Assembly: GCA_012522285.1 (NCBI GenBank)
Contig: JAAYKS010000139.1
Span: forward strand, 1-5,222
DNA from: Clostridiaceae bacterium
GTDB taxonomy: Bacteria > Bacillota > Clostridia > Saccharofermentanales > UBA5734
Length of the DNA: 5,222 nt
Direction: 5' to 3'
Below the pieces are notes generated by a model. The model was given only the letters and a program-made list of their open reading frames with translations. It searched no databases and was not told where the DNA came from. Position 1 is the stretch's first letter. Each line of letters begins with the position of its first letter. The translations under genes and the position numbers were made by a program. This document shows, one piece after another, positions 1 to 5,222 of the stretch.

Positions 1-334
1 ACAACACCTCGTCGACGATTCTCATGCGTTCTCCGCATCCGATCCGGACATCCGCGAGCCCTTCCGCACCTGCGAGCTCTACATGGCAGCCCATGGCGGC
101 GACCACCGCCTCCGGATTCCGGTGTCGCGCGCGGCGGAGGATCTGACGCGTTTTGCGGTCGGCTTCCGCAGTCACGGTGCAGGTGTTGATCAGGTAAACG
201 TCTGCCTTTGCTTCGAACGGCACCTCACGGAATCCCGCGTCGAGGAAACGCATCAGGACCGCATCGGTTTCATATCGGTTGACTTTGCAGCCAAGGGTGT
301 GGCATGCAATTGTCAGATTTGCTTTTTCGTCCAC
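1..334 (-). CDS. mtaB: MtaB-like tRNA methylthiotransferase, N-terminal part (cut by window edge)
   Basis: This is the N-terminal 111 residues of a radical-SAM methylthiotransferase, most like MtaB, which adds the methylthio group of ms2t6A37 to tRNAs reading ANN codons. The visible part is the MTTase (UPF0004) domain. It shows TLGCKVNRYET (residues 13-23), INTCTVTAEADRKTRQ (49-64) and MGCHVE (81-86). The three expected Fe-S cysteines are therefore present at C16, C52 and C83. The usual GCYAQ motif reads GCHVE here, a mild divergence. The radical-SAM CxxxCxxC motif and the TRAM domain would lie beyond the left edge. I chose the GTG at 334 because AAAGGA (345-350) stands 10 nt upstream. An in-frame ATG at 373 would add 13 residues but has no Shine-Dalgarno sequence, and family members usually begin close to the TLGCKVN motif. 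The KVN-YET/NTCTVT pattern favours MtaB over MiaB or RimO. Family assignment is firm; the exact start is less so. Confidence 0.9.
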   Translation of the reverse strand, partial: MDEKANLTIACHTLGCKVNRYETDAVLMRFLDAGFREVPFEAKADVYLINTCTVTAEADRKTRQILRRARHRNPEAVVAAMGCHVELAGAEGLADVRIGCGERMRIVDEVL

Positions 335-344
335 TATGGGGTTT

Positions 345-350
345 TCCTTT
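345..350 (-). promoter_or_regulatory. Shine-Dalgarno site of mtaB, supporting the GTG start
   Basis: On the minus strand the sequence AAAGGA lies 10 nt before the GTG at 334. The competing in-frame ATG at 373 is preceded by a pyrimidine- and TA-rich stretch without any ribosome-binding sequence. This decides, with moderate certainty, for the GTG start. Confidence 0.55.
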
Positions 351-377
351 CGACTGTGCGGGGTCTCGGGCATGGTA

Positions 378-383
378 TATAAT
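378..383 (+). promoter_or_regulatory. Likely -10 box of the HPr-like gene
   Basis: A perfect TATAAT hexamer lies 45 bp before the ATG of the small plus-strand gene, in otherwise GC-rich sequence. Transcription would start near 389-391. At 15-19 bp spacing no good TTGACA match is visible; the best hexamers around 353-361 match poorly. The promoter may therefore be weak or activator-dependent. On the opposite strand the same TA-rich block reads ATTATATA and could double as a -10 region for mtaB, placing two divergent promoters on top of one another. Confidence 0.5.
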
Positions 384-388
384 GAAGT

Positions 389-409
389 CGGTCCGGGGTT
401 TGCGGACCG
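389..409 (+). repeat. 7-bp perfect inverted repeat at the HPr-like gene's presumed transcript start
   Basis: CGGTCCG (389-395) and CGGACCG (403-409) form a perfect inverted repeat around a 7-nt centre, GGGTTTG. It begins where transcription from the TATAAT box at 378-383 should start and ends 8 nt before the GGAGG at 418-422. It could be an operator dyad or a hairpin in the 5' leader. There is no T-run after it on either strand, so it is not an intrinsic terminator. The inverted repeat is seen directly; its role is inference. Confidence 0.5.
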
Positions 410-417
410 GTCGGATC

Positions 418-422
418 GGAGG
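418..422 (+). promoter_or_regulatory. Shine-Dalgarno site fixing the HPr-like start at 429
   Basis: GGAGG stands 6 nt before the ATG at 429. The reading frame is open upstream to an ATG at 279, but that longer start has no ribosome-binding site. It would also place the promoter-like box and dyad inside the gene and antisense to mtaB. The start at 429 is therefore preferred. Confidence 0.85.
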
Positions 423-428
423 TGTGTC

Positions 429-656
429 ATGACCCGTTTGCGTCTTATCCTGAAAACCATCAACGACGTCAAGGAATTTGTCCGGATCGTCAACAGCTTT
501 CAATATGAAATCGACCTTGCTTCCGGGCGGTATGTCGTAGACGCCAAGTCCATCATGGGCATCTTTAGCCTGGACTTGACGAAACCGCTGGATGTCGAGG
601 TGCACAGCGACCATTGCGAAGATCTGCAGGCAGAACTCGCGCGCTGGCTGGTCTGA
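429..656 (+). CDS. HPr-fold protein lacking the phosphorylatable histidine
   Basis: A 75-residue protein of the PTS HPr family (PF00381 fold), a little shorter than true HPr (about 85-90 residues). The family signature is in the second half: VDAKSIMGIFSLDL (residues 37-50) matches the NLKSIMGVMSLGI segment of Bacillus HPr, so S41 corresponds to regulatory Ser46. The active-site loop GIHARPA is gone. Aligning without gaps from the serine, His15 falls on T10 and Arg17 on N12, in the stretch LILKTINDVKEF. The protein thus cannot accept phosphate from enzyme I in the usual way. Similar His-less small HPr-like proteins are common in Clostridia and their role is not established; a structural or regulatory partner role, perhaps binding CcpA- or kinase-type proteins through the serine helix, is only conjecture. 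It has its own promoter-like box and Shine-Dalgarno sequence upstream and a strong terminator downstream, so it is probably monocistronic. It converges with rnr, with 10 bp between the stop codons. Confidence 0.85.
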   Translation: MTRLRLILKTINDVKEFVRIVNSFQYEIDLASGRYVVDAKSIMGIFSLDLTKPLDVEVHSDHCEDLQAELARWLV

Positions 657-666
657 ACAGACGCGG

Positions 667-2517
667 CTAGTTTCTTTTCCTTCCCGGTTTCGATGACTTT
701 ATCCGATTTTTGCGGCCGGTTTTCCGGCCGCTTTTGTTTTGCGCCTTGGTGGCTGGTTTGCCTTTTCCGGCACCGGGCAGGCGTGCGACAGGTGCTTCGA
801 CCAGTTCGAAGTCGATCTTCCGGTTCACCGTGTCCGCACGCGCGACACGCACGCGGACCTTCTCCCCGATCTGGAGAATCCGGCCGCTCCGGGAACCCCG
901 GGCGGTGAGAGTGTCCTCGTCATAGTCGAAATAATCCGCCATGCTCCGGAACGGTACCATCCCCTCCACAGTGCTTGGCAACCGGACAAAAAAGCCTGCC
1001 GAGATAATGCCGGAGATCACTCCGTCAAACTCTTCGCCGATCCGATCGGCCATATACTCGCATGCCTTTTGCTGCACGGTGTCCCGTTCCGCCTGATCTG
1101 CCAACCGCTCCGTCTGTGAACTGTTCTCGCTCACCTGAACCGCATCCCGCTTCCACTGGGCGGTTTGTATCCGGTCCGCCAGCCACCCTTTGATGACTCG
1201 ATGGATGAACAGGTCGGGATACCGGCGAATCGGCGACGTGAAGTGACAATAGTAGGTGCTCGCGAGTCCGAAGTGTCCGAGACACTCCGGCGCATATCGC
1301 GCCTTGGCCAGAGAGCGAAGCAGCAGCTGGGAAAGCGCTTGCCCGGATTCCATTTTCTGGATCTCGCCGAGCGCCGCCGCGAGATCCGCGGGGCGCGGGT
1401 TGCCGCGGAAGCGGATCCGCACCCCCAGATTGTTCGCCAGGCGCATAAACCGGCGGAGTTTTTCCGGATCCGGCAGCTCGTGAACCCGATAAACAAACGG
1501 GAGTTTCAACGCATGAAATTTCTCGGCGACAAACTCGTTGGCCGCGATCATGAACGCTTCGATGATCCCGTTGGTAAACGAGATCGGATAAGGATAAATC
1601 GCGGTCGGACGACCCTCTTCGTCGAGATCGACCTCCGTCTCGGGAAACTCGAACTCGAGTGTCCCGCGTTCTCTGAGCTTGGCGCGGAGGATTTCCGCCA
1701 GTTCCCGCATCGCGACAAAGGCATCCTCCATCGATCCGTATCGGTCTCGCCCTTCCCCCCGTTCCAGAAAATCGTGGATTTCGCGGTAGGACGTGCGCGC
1801 GTCGCTGCGGATCACGCTTTCATAGAGTTCTCCGCCCGTGGTCTGCCCCGTCTGGTCGATGTCCATCTCCGCGGTCAGCGCCAACCGGTATGCACCTGGA
1901 TTGAGGCTGCAAATGCCGTTGGAAAGCCGGGGGGGAAGCATCGGGACGACCCGATCCACCAGATACACACTGGTCCCTCTCCTTCTGGCTTCCATATCGA
2001 TTTGGCTGCCATCCCGGACATAGTGCGCGACGTCGGCGATGTGGACCCACAGCCGATATCCGCCGTCCGGCATCCGCCGGATCGAAATCGCGTCGTCCAG
2101 GTCCTTTGCATCCTCGCCGTCCATGGTGATTGTAGGCAGATCCCGCAGGTCGCGGCGACCGTCCCGGAGCAAGGATGCCACATCCTCTTCGGACAGAGAC
2201 GCCGGTAATTGCTCAGTCTGGCTTTCCACTTCTCCCGGAAATCCACCGGTCAATCCGTAATGGGCCATGATGCCGGCGATGGCGACATCCGGCCGTTCAG
2301 GGTCTCCCAGCACTTCGAGAATGGAGCCGCGCCAGTTGTCTGATTCCAAATTGTCCACCCGGCAGATGACGCGCATACCGAACGGCGCACCGTTCAGGTT
2401 TTGCCAGGGAATGAAGACATCCCGTCTGCCGCTTTCCGACTCGGGGTAGTCGGACCGCACGATGCCGTCCCGACCGCTTTCCATCAAAATACCGACCAGT
2501 GTCTTGCTTGCGGGCAT
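667..2517 (-). CDS. rnr: Ribonuclease R, compact form
   Basis: RNase R is a processive 3'-5' exoribonuclease of the RNase II/RNB family; it degrades structured RNA and takes part in RNA quality control. This one has 616 residues. Order of parts: a single OB/cold-shock-like region (about 5-75) containing DVFIPWQNLNGA, a linker with EVLGDPERPDVAIAGIMAHYGL at about 68-89, the RNB domain (about 118-445), an S1 domain (about 496-573) and a Lys/Arg-rich tail (579-616). The active site is in DGEDAKDLDDAISI, with the four metal-binding aspartates at D133, D139, D141 and D142. GTSVYLVDRVVPMLPP and HFTSPIRRYPDL are also intact. RNase R usually has 700-800 residues with a winged helix and two cold-shock domains; here the winged helix and one cold-shock domain are absent. 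The start at 2517 is set by AAAGGAG 6-7 nt upstream. An in-frame ATG at 2604 would add 29 residues but runs through a hairpin and has no ribosome-binding site. The gene follows secG, a classical linkage. Confidence 0.95.
   Translation of the reverse strand: MPASKTLVGILMESGRDGIVRSDYPESESGRRDVFIPWQNLNGAPFGMRVICRVDNLESDNWRGSILEVLGDPERPDVAIAGIMAHYGLTGGFPGEVESQTEQLPASLSEEDVASLLRDGRRDLRDLPTITMDGEDAKDLDDAISIRRMPDGGYRLWVHIADVAHYVRDGSQIDMEARRRGTSVYLVDRVVPMLPPRLSNGICSLNPGAYRLALTAEMDIDQTGQTTGGELYESVIRSDARTSYREIHDFLERGEGRDRYGSMEDAFVAMRELAEILRAKLRERGTLEFEFPETEVDLDEEGRPTAIYPYPISFTNGIIEAFMIAANEFVAEKFHALKLPFVYRVHELPDPEKLRRFMRLANNLGVRIRFRGNPRPADLAAALGEIQKMESGQALSQLLLRSLAKARYAPECLGHFGLASTYYCHFTSPIRRYPDLFIHRVIKGWLADRIQTAQWKRDAVQVSENSSQTERLADQAERDTVQQKACEYMADRIGEEFDGVISGIISAGFFVRLPSTVEGMVPFRSMADYFDYDEDTLTARGSRSGRILQIGEKVRVRVARADTVNRKIDFELVEAPVARLPGAGKGKPATKAQNKSGRKTGRKNRIKSSKPGRKRN
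712..740 (+). terminator. Intrinsic terminator of the HPr-like gene, inside rnr coding sequence
   Basis: A perfect 8-bp GC stem, GCGGCCGG (712-719) and CCGGCCGC (724-731), closes a TTTT loop and is followed by TTTTGTTTT (732-740). It ends plus-strand transcription 55-85 nt after the stop codon of the HPr-like gene. On the minus strand the stem is followed by AAAAA, so it does not terminate rnr. The same bases encode SGRKTGRK in the basic C-terminal tail of RNase R. Confidence 0.85.
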
Positions 2518-2523
2518 GGGTCG

Positions 2524-2530
2524 CTCCTTT
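2524..2530 (-). promoter_or_regulatory. Shine-Dalgarno site fixing the rnr start at 2517
   Basis: The minus strand reads AAAGGAG, ending 6 nt before the ATG at 2517. This favours the 616-residue protein over the version starting at 2604. Immediately upstream is a CCCCTCAGGGG motif that could fold into a very small 4-bp hairpin; I assign it no role. Confidence 0.8.
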
Positions 2531-2563
2531 CCGCCCCCTGAGGGGTCAAACCGGAACCGATGC

Positions 2564-2592
2564 AAAAGGACCGCCCTTGATACAGGCGGTCC
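2564..2592 (-). terminator. Terminator or attenuator hairpin between secG and rnr
   Basis: On the minus strand GGACCGCC (2592-2585) and GGCGGTCC (2575-2568) form a perfect 8-bp stem with a 9-nt loop, followed by TTTT (2567-2564) and then GC-rich sequence. The short T-run suggests partial termination. It lies about 70 bp after the secG stop codon and 47 bp before the rnr start, so it would set the ratio of secG to rnr transcript. No convincing promoter is visible between it and rnr, which suggests that rnr depends on read-through. Alternatively it is an RNA-processing or 3'-end-protecting stem. Confidence 0.55.
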
Positions 2593-2623
2593 GGCGGATA
2601 TCATAAAAGGGCGATCCCGCTCC

Positions 2624-2637
2624 CCTCCGGCCGGAGG
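2624..2637. repeat. 14-bp perfect palindrome in the secG-rnr gap
   Basis: CCTCCGGCCGGAGG is self-complementary over 14 bases; as RNA it could form a 5-bp stem with a GGCC loop. It lies 28 bp after the secG stop codon. On the minus strand the next TTTT is about 15 nt beyond it, too far for a standard terminator by itself. It might add structure to the secG 3' region together with the stronger hairpin at 2568-2592, or be chance in GC-rich sequence. Confidence 0.35.
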
Positions 2638-2664
2638 ATCCGCGCGATGCCGGTGTGTTCCGAA

Positions 2665-2922
2665 TCAGCCCCTGCCTGTGATCAGGTAGAGGATTACGGT
2701 CAGGATGACAAACAGAATCGCGCTGTAAGAGGTCATCTTGCGCAGTCTGACGTCGCGGCTGCGACCCTTGTTGGCATTCTGTCCGAAAAAGTTCTCGTTC
2801 TGGTTCCCACCGCTGATGACGCCAAGCCCCTTGTTGCTGCCCTCCTGGAGCATAACAAGCAGGATCAGCACGACGCAGACCGCCAGATCGAGTATGGTGA
2901 GAATGATGGCCAAGACCCCCAT
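2665..2922 (-). CDS. secG: Preprotein translocase subunit SecG
   Basis: An 85-residue membrane protein of the SecG family, the small non-essential partner of SecY and SecE in the SecYEG export channel. It shows the family plan: a first membrane helix (about residues 4-25), the conserved cytoplasmic turn LQEGSNKGLGVISGG (25-39), a polar stretch with FFGQNANKGR (45-54) and a second membrane helix (about 64-82). Length is normal for the family, which usually runs 70-110 residues. The ATG at 2922 is preceded by GGAGG (2930-2934) at 7 nt spacing, so the start is secure. A likely promoter lies at 3003-3031. rnr follows on the same strand after a 147-bp gap with hairpins, matching the secG-rnr order known from many Firmicutes. 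The upstream ATPase on the same strand is probably a separate unit. Confidence 0.93.
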   Translation of the reverse strand: MGVLAIILTILDLAVCVVLILLVMLQEGSNKGLGVISGGNQNENFFGQNANKGRSRDVRLRKMTSYSAILFVILTVILYLITGRG

Positions 2923-2942
2923 GGAATATCCTCCGGATCCCT

Positions 2943-2968
2943 ATTGGTTCCGCTCGGCGGAAACCGAT
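2943..2968 (-). other. Hairpin in the secG 5' leader
   Basis: On the plus strand GGTTCCGC (2946-2953) pairs with GCGGAAACC (2957-2965) across a TCG loop, with one bulged A. Two more pairs outside a mismatch extend it to 2943-2968. It sits in the predicted secG leader, 9 nt upstream of the GGAGG at 2930-2934. It has no T-run on the minus strand, so it is not a terminator. It could influence mRNA stability or ribosome access; that is inference. Confidence 0.4.
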
Positions 2969-3002
2969 CAAGCACAGTTTGGGCTTTGAAAACAGCATGA
3001 GC

Positions 3003-3031
3003 ATATTACCACAGCGGCATTCCCGCCGCAA
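3003..3031 (-). promoter_or_regulatory. Likely secG promoter
   Basis: On the minus strand TTGCGG (3031-3026) is separated by exactly 17 bp from TAATAT (3008-3003). TAATAT is preceded by TGG, giving an extended -10 (TGnTAATAT). The TTG core of the -35 matches the consensus; its second half does not. Transcription would start near 2996, leaving a leader of about 75 nt before secG. A 5-bp GCGGC/GCCGC inverted repeat (3014-3029) lies between and across these elements. Confidence 0.6.
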
Positions 3032-3069
3032 CCTCTGTTTGAACCGAGCCGCACCCGCGGTCGTCCATG

Positions 3070-5222
3070 TCAGTCAATCCGAACCTTTTTTCGGAACAAC
3101 ACCTTCTGCAACTCCCCGGCTGCGAACGGGACCAATGCCAGCGGCACAATGACCAGCCAATCCCGCAGCGACAACGGTACGGTCGAAAACAAGGGGGACA
3201 GGAACGGCAGGTAGAGGATGGCCAGCAGCAGAACACCGGACAGTGCGACCGCCTGCACCATCGACCGGTTGCCTCCCAGACCGGTCTCAAAAACCGTCAA
3301 GTTTTCCGACCGGGAGCTGAAGGCCCGGAACAGCTCGGCCAGCAGCAAGGTGGCAAAGGCAAATGTCCGTGCGCCGTCATGCGGAGCCGAAACTCCGTCC
3401 ATCAACACATCGGGGTATACGAGGCGGCCGATCTGGAAGGCGGCGAACACCGTGCCGAAAATTGCGACACTTTGAAACGCGATCGTGCGGATCATCCGCC
3501 GATCGACAATCCGGGCATCGCGCGCCCGGGGCGGCCGCCGCATGTTGTCCGGCTCCCCCGGTTCACGGCCCAGCGCCAGCGCGGGAAAGCTGTCTGTCAA
3601 AAGGTTCAGCCACAGCAGCTGCAGCGGAGCCAGCGGCGCATACCGCGGCCCGAGCAGCAGCACAGACAAAAAGATCACCAGAATCTCACCGATGTTGCAG
3701 GACAACAAGAAGCCGACAAATTTGCGGATGTTTGCATATATGATCCGACCTTCTTCGACCGCGTGCACGATGGTCGCAAAATGGTCGTCGGTCAGAATCA
3801 TGTCTGCCGTACCTTTGGCGACCTCGGTCCCCGTGATTCCCATGGCGACCCCGATGTCCGCACGTTTGAGCGCCATCGCGTCGTTGACCCCGTCGCCGGT
3901 CATCGACGCGACATGGCCGTTGGCGCGGATCGCCTCGATGATGCGGACTTTGTGATCGGGCGACACGCGCGCATACACGCGGACGGATTCCGAGAGCTGC
4001 CGCAGTTCTTCCTCTGCGATACCGTCCAGGTCGCTCCCGTCGAGCACCCTGCTGCCCTCTGGCATCAGCGCGAGATCCCGGGCGATGGCGGTTGCAGTTT
4101 CACGGTGGTCTCCGGTGATCATGACCACACGGATGCCCGCCTGCCGGCAGATCGCAATGGCGTCCCGCGCTTCCGGACGAGCGGGATCGATCATGCCCAT
4201 CAGGCCGGCAAATACCAGGTCCGACTCGACTTTCTCCGGGTTGAGGTCGGGGATGACTTCAAATGCGCGGTAGGCGAATGCCAGCACCCGGAGTGCTTCG
4301 GATCCCATCGCGCTGTTGGCTGCCAGCAACCGATCCCGGTCCTCCGGATGCATCGGCCGGATCCCGTCCGGGGTGAGGAGGGAAATACATCGCCCGATCA
4401 CGAGGTCGGGTGCTCCTTTCACCAGCGCCAGAACGGGGCTGTCCGAAAAGCCTTCGTGGAAAGTGGTCATACGCTTGCGGACAGAGTCAAACGGCAAACC
4501 GGCAACGCGCGGACGGATGGACGCGATTCTTTCCTGCCGGATCCCCCCTTTGTAGGCGGCGACCAGCATCGCGGCCTCGGTCGGATCCCCGATGATGCCG
4601 GGTGCGCCGTCTTTTTCCGCGGCCAGTTGCGCGTCGTTGCACAACGCCCCGATTTCCAGTAGTCTGCGCAGCGAGAGGGTGCCTTCCGGGTCTATCAATG
4701 TGCCATCCTGGTCACGAATCTCTCCCTCCAGGGCATATCCGGAACCACTGACCTCCGCATCGCATCCTTCCGCGTATAGACGCACGACAGTCATTTCGTT
4801 TTGTGTGAGCGTACCGGTCTTGTCCGTACAGATGACATCGACCCCTCCCAGCGTCTCAACCGCCGGGAGTCGTTTGACGATCGCGTTGCGTTCCGCCATA
4901 CGGCGCATACCGAGTGCCAGTACGATGGTCACGACCGCGGGCAACCCTTCCGGGATCGCTGCCACCGCAAGGCTGATCGCGGTCATAAACAGGGCCAGCG
5001 GATCTCCGCCGGTGAGGAATCCCTGCAGGAACACCCCCGCGCACACCACCAAACAGAGCAAGCCCAACAGGCGGCCAAGCTGCGCGAGACTCTTCTGAAG
5101 CGGGGTCGCTTCCTCTTTCATGGATTTGAGTTTCTCGGCGATGCGTCCGATTTCGGTATGGGCACCGGTCGAGGTCACGATCCCGCGCCCGCTGCCATAT
5201 GTCACAGCGGTCCCCATATAGG
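3070..5222 (-). CDS. Calcium-transporting P-type ATPase, C-terminal 716 residues (cut by window edge)
   Basis: A P2-type cation ATPase that uses ATP to move Ca2+ across the membrane. Numbering from the internal Met at 5217: the end of the actuator domain (MGTAVTYGSGRGIV), M3 and M4 (about 47-103), phosphorylation site DKTGTLTQNE with D132, nucleotide domain with GDPTEAA (210-216) and KGAPD (K268), ITGDHRET (367-374), TGDGVNDA (440-447), then M5-M10. All SERCA-type Ca2+ ligands are found: VAAIPEGLPA with E90 in M4, N508 and E511 in M5, N538, T541 and D542 in M6, E628 in M8. This supports Ca2+, not Na+/K+ or H+, as substrate. The ATG at 5217 is not the start: the frame stays open to the window edge, and in the family about 190 residues (M1, M2, TGES loop) precede this point. 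The stop codon is at 3070. No clear intrinsic terminator follows; the GC stems at 3014-3029 and 3049-3060 lack T-runs. Its link to secG appears to be adjacency only. Confidence 0.95.
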   Translation of the reverse strand, partial: YMGTAVTYGSGRGIVTSTGAHTEIGRIAEKLKSMKEEATPLQKSLAQLGRLLGLLCLVVCAGVFLQGFLTGGDPLALFMTAISLAVAAIPEGLPAVVTIVLALGMRRMAERNAIVKRLPAVETLGGVDVICTDKTGTLTQNEMTVVRLYAEGCDAEVSGSGYALEGEIRDQDGTLIDPEGTLSLRRLLEIGALCNDAQLAAEKDGAPGIIGDPTEAAMLVAAYKGGIRQERIASIRPRVAGLPFDSVRKRMTTFHEGFSDSPVLALVKGAPDLVIGRCISLLTPDGIRPMHPEDRDRLLAANSAMGSEALRVLAFAYRAFEVIPDLNPEKVESDLVFAGLMGMIDPARPEARDAIAICRQAGIRVVMITGDHRETATAIARDLALMPEGSRVLDGSDLDGIAEEELRQLSESVRVYARVSPDHKVRIIEAIRANGHVASMTGDGVNDAMALKRADIGVAMGITGTEVAKGTADMILTDDHFATIVHAVEEGRIIYANIRKFVGFLLSCNIGEILVIFLSVLLLGPRYAPLAPLQLLWLNLLTDSFPALALGREPGEPDNMRRPPRARDARIVDRRMIRTIAFQSVAIFGTVFAAFQIGRLVYPDVLMDGVSAPHDGARTFAFATLLLAELFRAFSSRSENLTVFETGLGGNRSMVQAVALSGVLLLAILYLPFLSPLFSTVPLSLRDWLVIVPLALVPFAAGELQKVLFRKKVRID

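Noticed and set aside
279..656. Longer version of the HPr-like protein starting at 279
   Set aside because: The extra 50 residues are antisense to mtaB, run through the TATAAT box and dyad, and match nothing in HPr. GGAGG stands 6 nt before the ATG at 429.
651..662. GTCTGAACAGAC palindrome at the stop codon of the HPr-like gene as its terminator
   Set aside because: The stem is only 4 bp with a short loop and no immediate T-run; the far stronger hairpin at 712-740 explains termination.
1165..2208. Plus-strand open frame (347 codons) opposite rnr
   Set aside because: It lies wholly within the RNB-domain coding region of rnr, has no ribosome-binding site or recognisable motif, and reflects GC-rich codon bias.
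667..2604. RNase R start at the ATG at 2604
   Set aside because: The added 29 residues run through the hairpin at 2568-2592 and have no family similarity. The AAAGGAG at 2524-2530 marks the ATG at 2517.
3014..3060. GC-rich stems after the ATPase as an intrinsic terminator
   Set aside because: The stems at 3014-3029 and 3049-3060 are short (4-5 bp) and have no T-run on the minus strand; the first lies within the likely secG promoter.
3067..4662. Long plus-strand open frame (531 codons) opposite the Ca2+ ATPase
   Set aside because: It is the antisense of a gene with every P-type ATPase motif intact. The translation is rich in Arg, His and Gln and has no recognisable domain, as expected for a shadow frame in GC-rich DNA.
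3070..5217. ATG at 5217 as a true start of the ATPase
   Set aside because: It lies in the MGTAVTYGSG segment in the middle of the actuator region, the frame is open to the window edge, and the family requires M1-M2 and a TGES loop upstream.
1..5222. Search for a novel system, mobile element, CRISPR array, tRNA, rRNA or tmRNA
   Set aside because: I saw no transposase or integrase motifs, direct-repeat arrays, attachment-like repeats or RNA gene signatures. The genes all belong to known families and base composition looks even by eye.

Overview
The window is a GC-rich stretch of bacterial chromosome carrying five protein genes. It looks like ordinary core genome, not an island. The gene set suggests Bacillota, most likely a GC-rich member of the Clostridia: a stand-alone HPr-like protein, a secG-rnr pair with strong AGGAGG-type Shine-Dalgarno sequences, an MtaB-type tRNA methylthiotransferase and a P2-type Ca2+ ATPase. 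This placement is inferred from gene content and style; no marker here fixes genus or family.

Layout, left to right. Positions 1 to 334 (or 373) hold the 5' end of an mtaB-like gene on the minus strand, cut by the left edge. A short divergent intergenic region follows, with a perfect TATAAT box and a 7-bp dyad. A small plus-strand gene at 429-656 encodes a 75-residue HPr-fold protein that lacks the catalytic histidine. It converges on rnr (RNase R), on the minus strand at 667-2517; the two stop codons are only 10 bp apart. A textbook plus-strand intrinsic terminator (712-740) serves the HPr-like gene but lies inside the last codons of rnr. Upstream of rnr is a 147-bp gap with a terminator-like hairpin, then secG at 2665-2922 with its own likely promoter at 3003-3031. 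The rest, 3070-5222, is the 3' part of a Ca2+-transporting P-type ATPase on the minus strand. Its first roughly 190 residues lie beyond the right edge.

How the genes relate. secG and rnr form the linkage well known in Firmicutes (secG-rnr-smpB), here without smpB after rnr. SecG supports protein export, RNase R degrades structured RNA, MtaB modifies tRNA and the ATPase expels or sequesters Ca2+. These are independent housekeeping jobs, and I see no single pathway joining them. I found no mobile element, CRISPR array, RNA gene or defence system, and no stretch over 300 bases without a gene. The items most worth a second look are the catalytically dead HPr-like protein, the terminator written into the rnr coding sequence, the compact N-terminus of RNase R, and the regulatory hairpins between genes.
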